Source: JANMAT01 sp031359995
Lineage (GTDB): Bacteria; Actinomycetota; Acidimicrobiia; Acidimicrobiales; Ilumatobacteraceae
Length of the DNA: 7,218 bases
Assembly: GCA_031359995.1 (NCBI GenBank)
Contig: JANMAT010000082.1
Span: 1-7,218 of the forward strand
Direction: 5' to 3'
How positions within the stretch are numbered: the stretch's first letter is position 1; each line of letters begins with the position of its first letter. The position numbers and the translations under genes were made by a program. Shown here piece after piece: positions 6,506-7,218 of the stretch. The notes under the pieces were generated by a model. The model was given only the letters and a program-made list of their open reading frames with translations, made no database searches and had not been told where the DNA came from.

Positions 6506-6523
6506 CTGACACTTCGCTGACGC
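6506..6523 (+). promoter_or_regulatory. SARP-like heptamer pair, plus-strand copy
   Basis: The bases read CTGACAC-TTCG-CTGACGC, a direct heptamer repeat with four-base spacer. It lies in the 146-base divergent gap between the regulator operon (start 6483) and the MMPL gene (start 6630), pointing toward the MMPL gene. Its first 14 bases also form a 13/14 inverted repeat with 6552-6565. It is only 22 bases above the small-gene start codon, so binding there could repress that operon or activate the other. I see no canonical -10 nearby. Confidence 0.45.
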
Positions 6524-6547
6524 GCTGAACGTGGGCGCGTGCGTTCG

Positions 6548-6565
6548 GTGACAGCGACGTGTCAG
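6548..6565 (-). promoter_or_regulatory. SARP-like heptamer pair, minus-strand copy
   Basis: On the minus strand the bases read CTGACAC-GTCG-CTGTCAC, matching the plus-strand copy at 6506 at 15 of 18 positions. It points toward the regulator operon and lies about 65 bases upstream of its first start codon, a reasonable distance for an activator site. The two copies face each other across 24 bases. An autoregulatory and divergent-promoter role is inferred from position and from known SARP binding geometry. Confidence 0.45.
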
Positions 6566-6629
6566 CGCGGCGGCGCACCGTGGCGGCAGCGAGCAAGACG
6601 CCCGCCCCCACGACAGAAAGCCGGCTCAC

Positions 6630-7218
6630 ATGTTGAAGAACATCACGTCCTGGTCCCACCGGCACCGGCGCCTCGTCGTCACCGCCTGGGTCGCCATCCT
6701 CGTCCTCATCAATCTGGCCGCGATGTCCTTCGGAAAGGACAACAAGCAGGACTACGTCTCTCCCGGCACCGACTCCAAGGCGGCCGTCGATCTGCTCGAC
6801 GAGCGCTTCCCCGCCCAGGCCGGTGACACGGTCACCATCGTCATCCACGACGCGGCTGGTGCCACCTCGACCCGGGTGCGAGCTGTGGCCGATCCCCTCA
6901 TCAAGGGAATCCGCGAGCTACCGCACGTCGTGGCCGTCACCGCGCCGTGGGACCTGACGGGCGCTGCGCAGGTATCGGCCGACGGCACCACGGCCTACGC
7001 CACGGTGCAGCTCAACAGCAGCGCGGCCCGCTTCCCGGTGGAGGAGGCAACCGACATGATCCACCTCGCAGCTGACACCCGACAGGCGGGCGTCCAGATC
7101 GAGCTCGCCGGCCAGGCGATCGACAACGCCCAGCAGGGCAGCATCGGATCCGAAGGCATCGGCCTGCTCGTCGCCGCGCTCGTGTTGCTGATCGCGTTCG
7201 GTTCGCTGGTGGCGATGG
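6630..7218 (+). CDS. MMPL-family (RND superfamily) transporter, N-terminal 196 residues
   Basis: Start of a large inner-membrane transporter of the MMPL/YdfJ type, proton-driven exporters of lipids or other hydrophobic compounds. After a basic start (KNITSWSHRHRR) the first membrane helix spans about residues 15-34. Then comes an extracytoplasmic porter domain (about 36-172) with typical segments YVSPGTDSKAAVDLLDERFP, PHVVAVTAPWDLTG and VSADGTTAYATVQLN. IELAGQAIDNAQQGSIGSEGIG leads into the second helix, which runs to the window edge. The family usually has 700 or more residues and about 11-12 helices, so most of the gene is beyond the window. ATG 6630 is chosen because the first helix and basic N-terminus fit; a weak GAAAG lies nine bases upstream. 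It is divergent from the regulator operon, with two heptamer-pair motifs in the shared gap, so it may be a target. The substrate is unknown. Confidence 0.9.
   Translation, partial: MLKNITSWSHRHRRLVVTAWVAILVLINLAAMSFGKDNKQDYVSPGTDSKAAVDLLDERFPAQAGDTVTIVIHDAAGATSTRVRAVADPLIKGIRELPHVVAVTAPWDLTGAAQVSADGTTAYATVQLNSSAARFPVEEATDMIHLAADTRQAGVQIELAGQAIDNAQQGSIGSEGIGLLVAALVLLIAFGSLVAM

Noticed and set aside
7072..7078. Another CTGACAC heptamer inside the MMPL coding sequence
   Set aside because: There is no partner heptamer at 11-base spacing and it is inside a gene; treated as a chance match.

Overview
The window looks like chromosomal DNA from a high-GC actinobacterium. Coding frames have strongly G/C-biased third positions, and the families present (SARP/BTAD-type giant regulator, WHG-domain TetR, DUF4260, DUF4188, MMPL transporter) are typical of Actinomycetota. 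The sequence alone does not fix the genus.

Positions 1-676 are one end of an IS21-family insertion sequence. It carries the start of its transposase gene istA (minus strand, cut by the window edge), a long hairpin that overlaps the istA ribosome-binding site, and a terminal end with two direct repeats finishing in CA at 676. The element sits inside a small membrane-protein gene (DUF4260 type) and removes its C-terminal part.

Positions 677 to about 2235 (minus strand) hold what was a tight three-gene operon with overlapping stop and start codons: an alpha/beta hydrolase, a TetR-type regulator, then the DUF4260 gene. Only the TetR gene is intact. The hydrolase keeps its nucleophile, acid and histidine motifs but is spread over three reading frames, and the DUF4260 gene is broken by the insertion sequence. 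This is an operon in decay, or a locus with local sequence errors.

Positions 2236 to 7218 hold a second group: a DUF4188 protein (plus strand), a 1027-residue SARP-like regulator with an AfsR-type ATPase and TPR region (minus), a small helical protein just upstream of it in the same direction (minus, probably with its true end hidden by a one-base frameshift), and the first 196 codons of a divergent MMPL/RND transporter (plus). The DUF4188 and regulator genes converge, separated by 26 bases.

The most interesting observation is an 18-base motif of two heptamers with a 4-base spacer (11-base period, consensus about CTGRCWC-NTCG-CTGWCRC). It occurs twice, in opposite orientation, between the regulator operon and the transporter, and once upstream of the DUF4188 gene. 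Paired heptamers at 11-base period are what SARP-family regulators are known to bind. I infer that the regulator may control its own operon, the transporter and the DUF4188 gene. I saw no CRISPR array, tRNA, rRNA or defence system.
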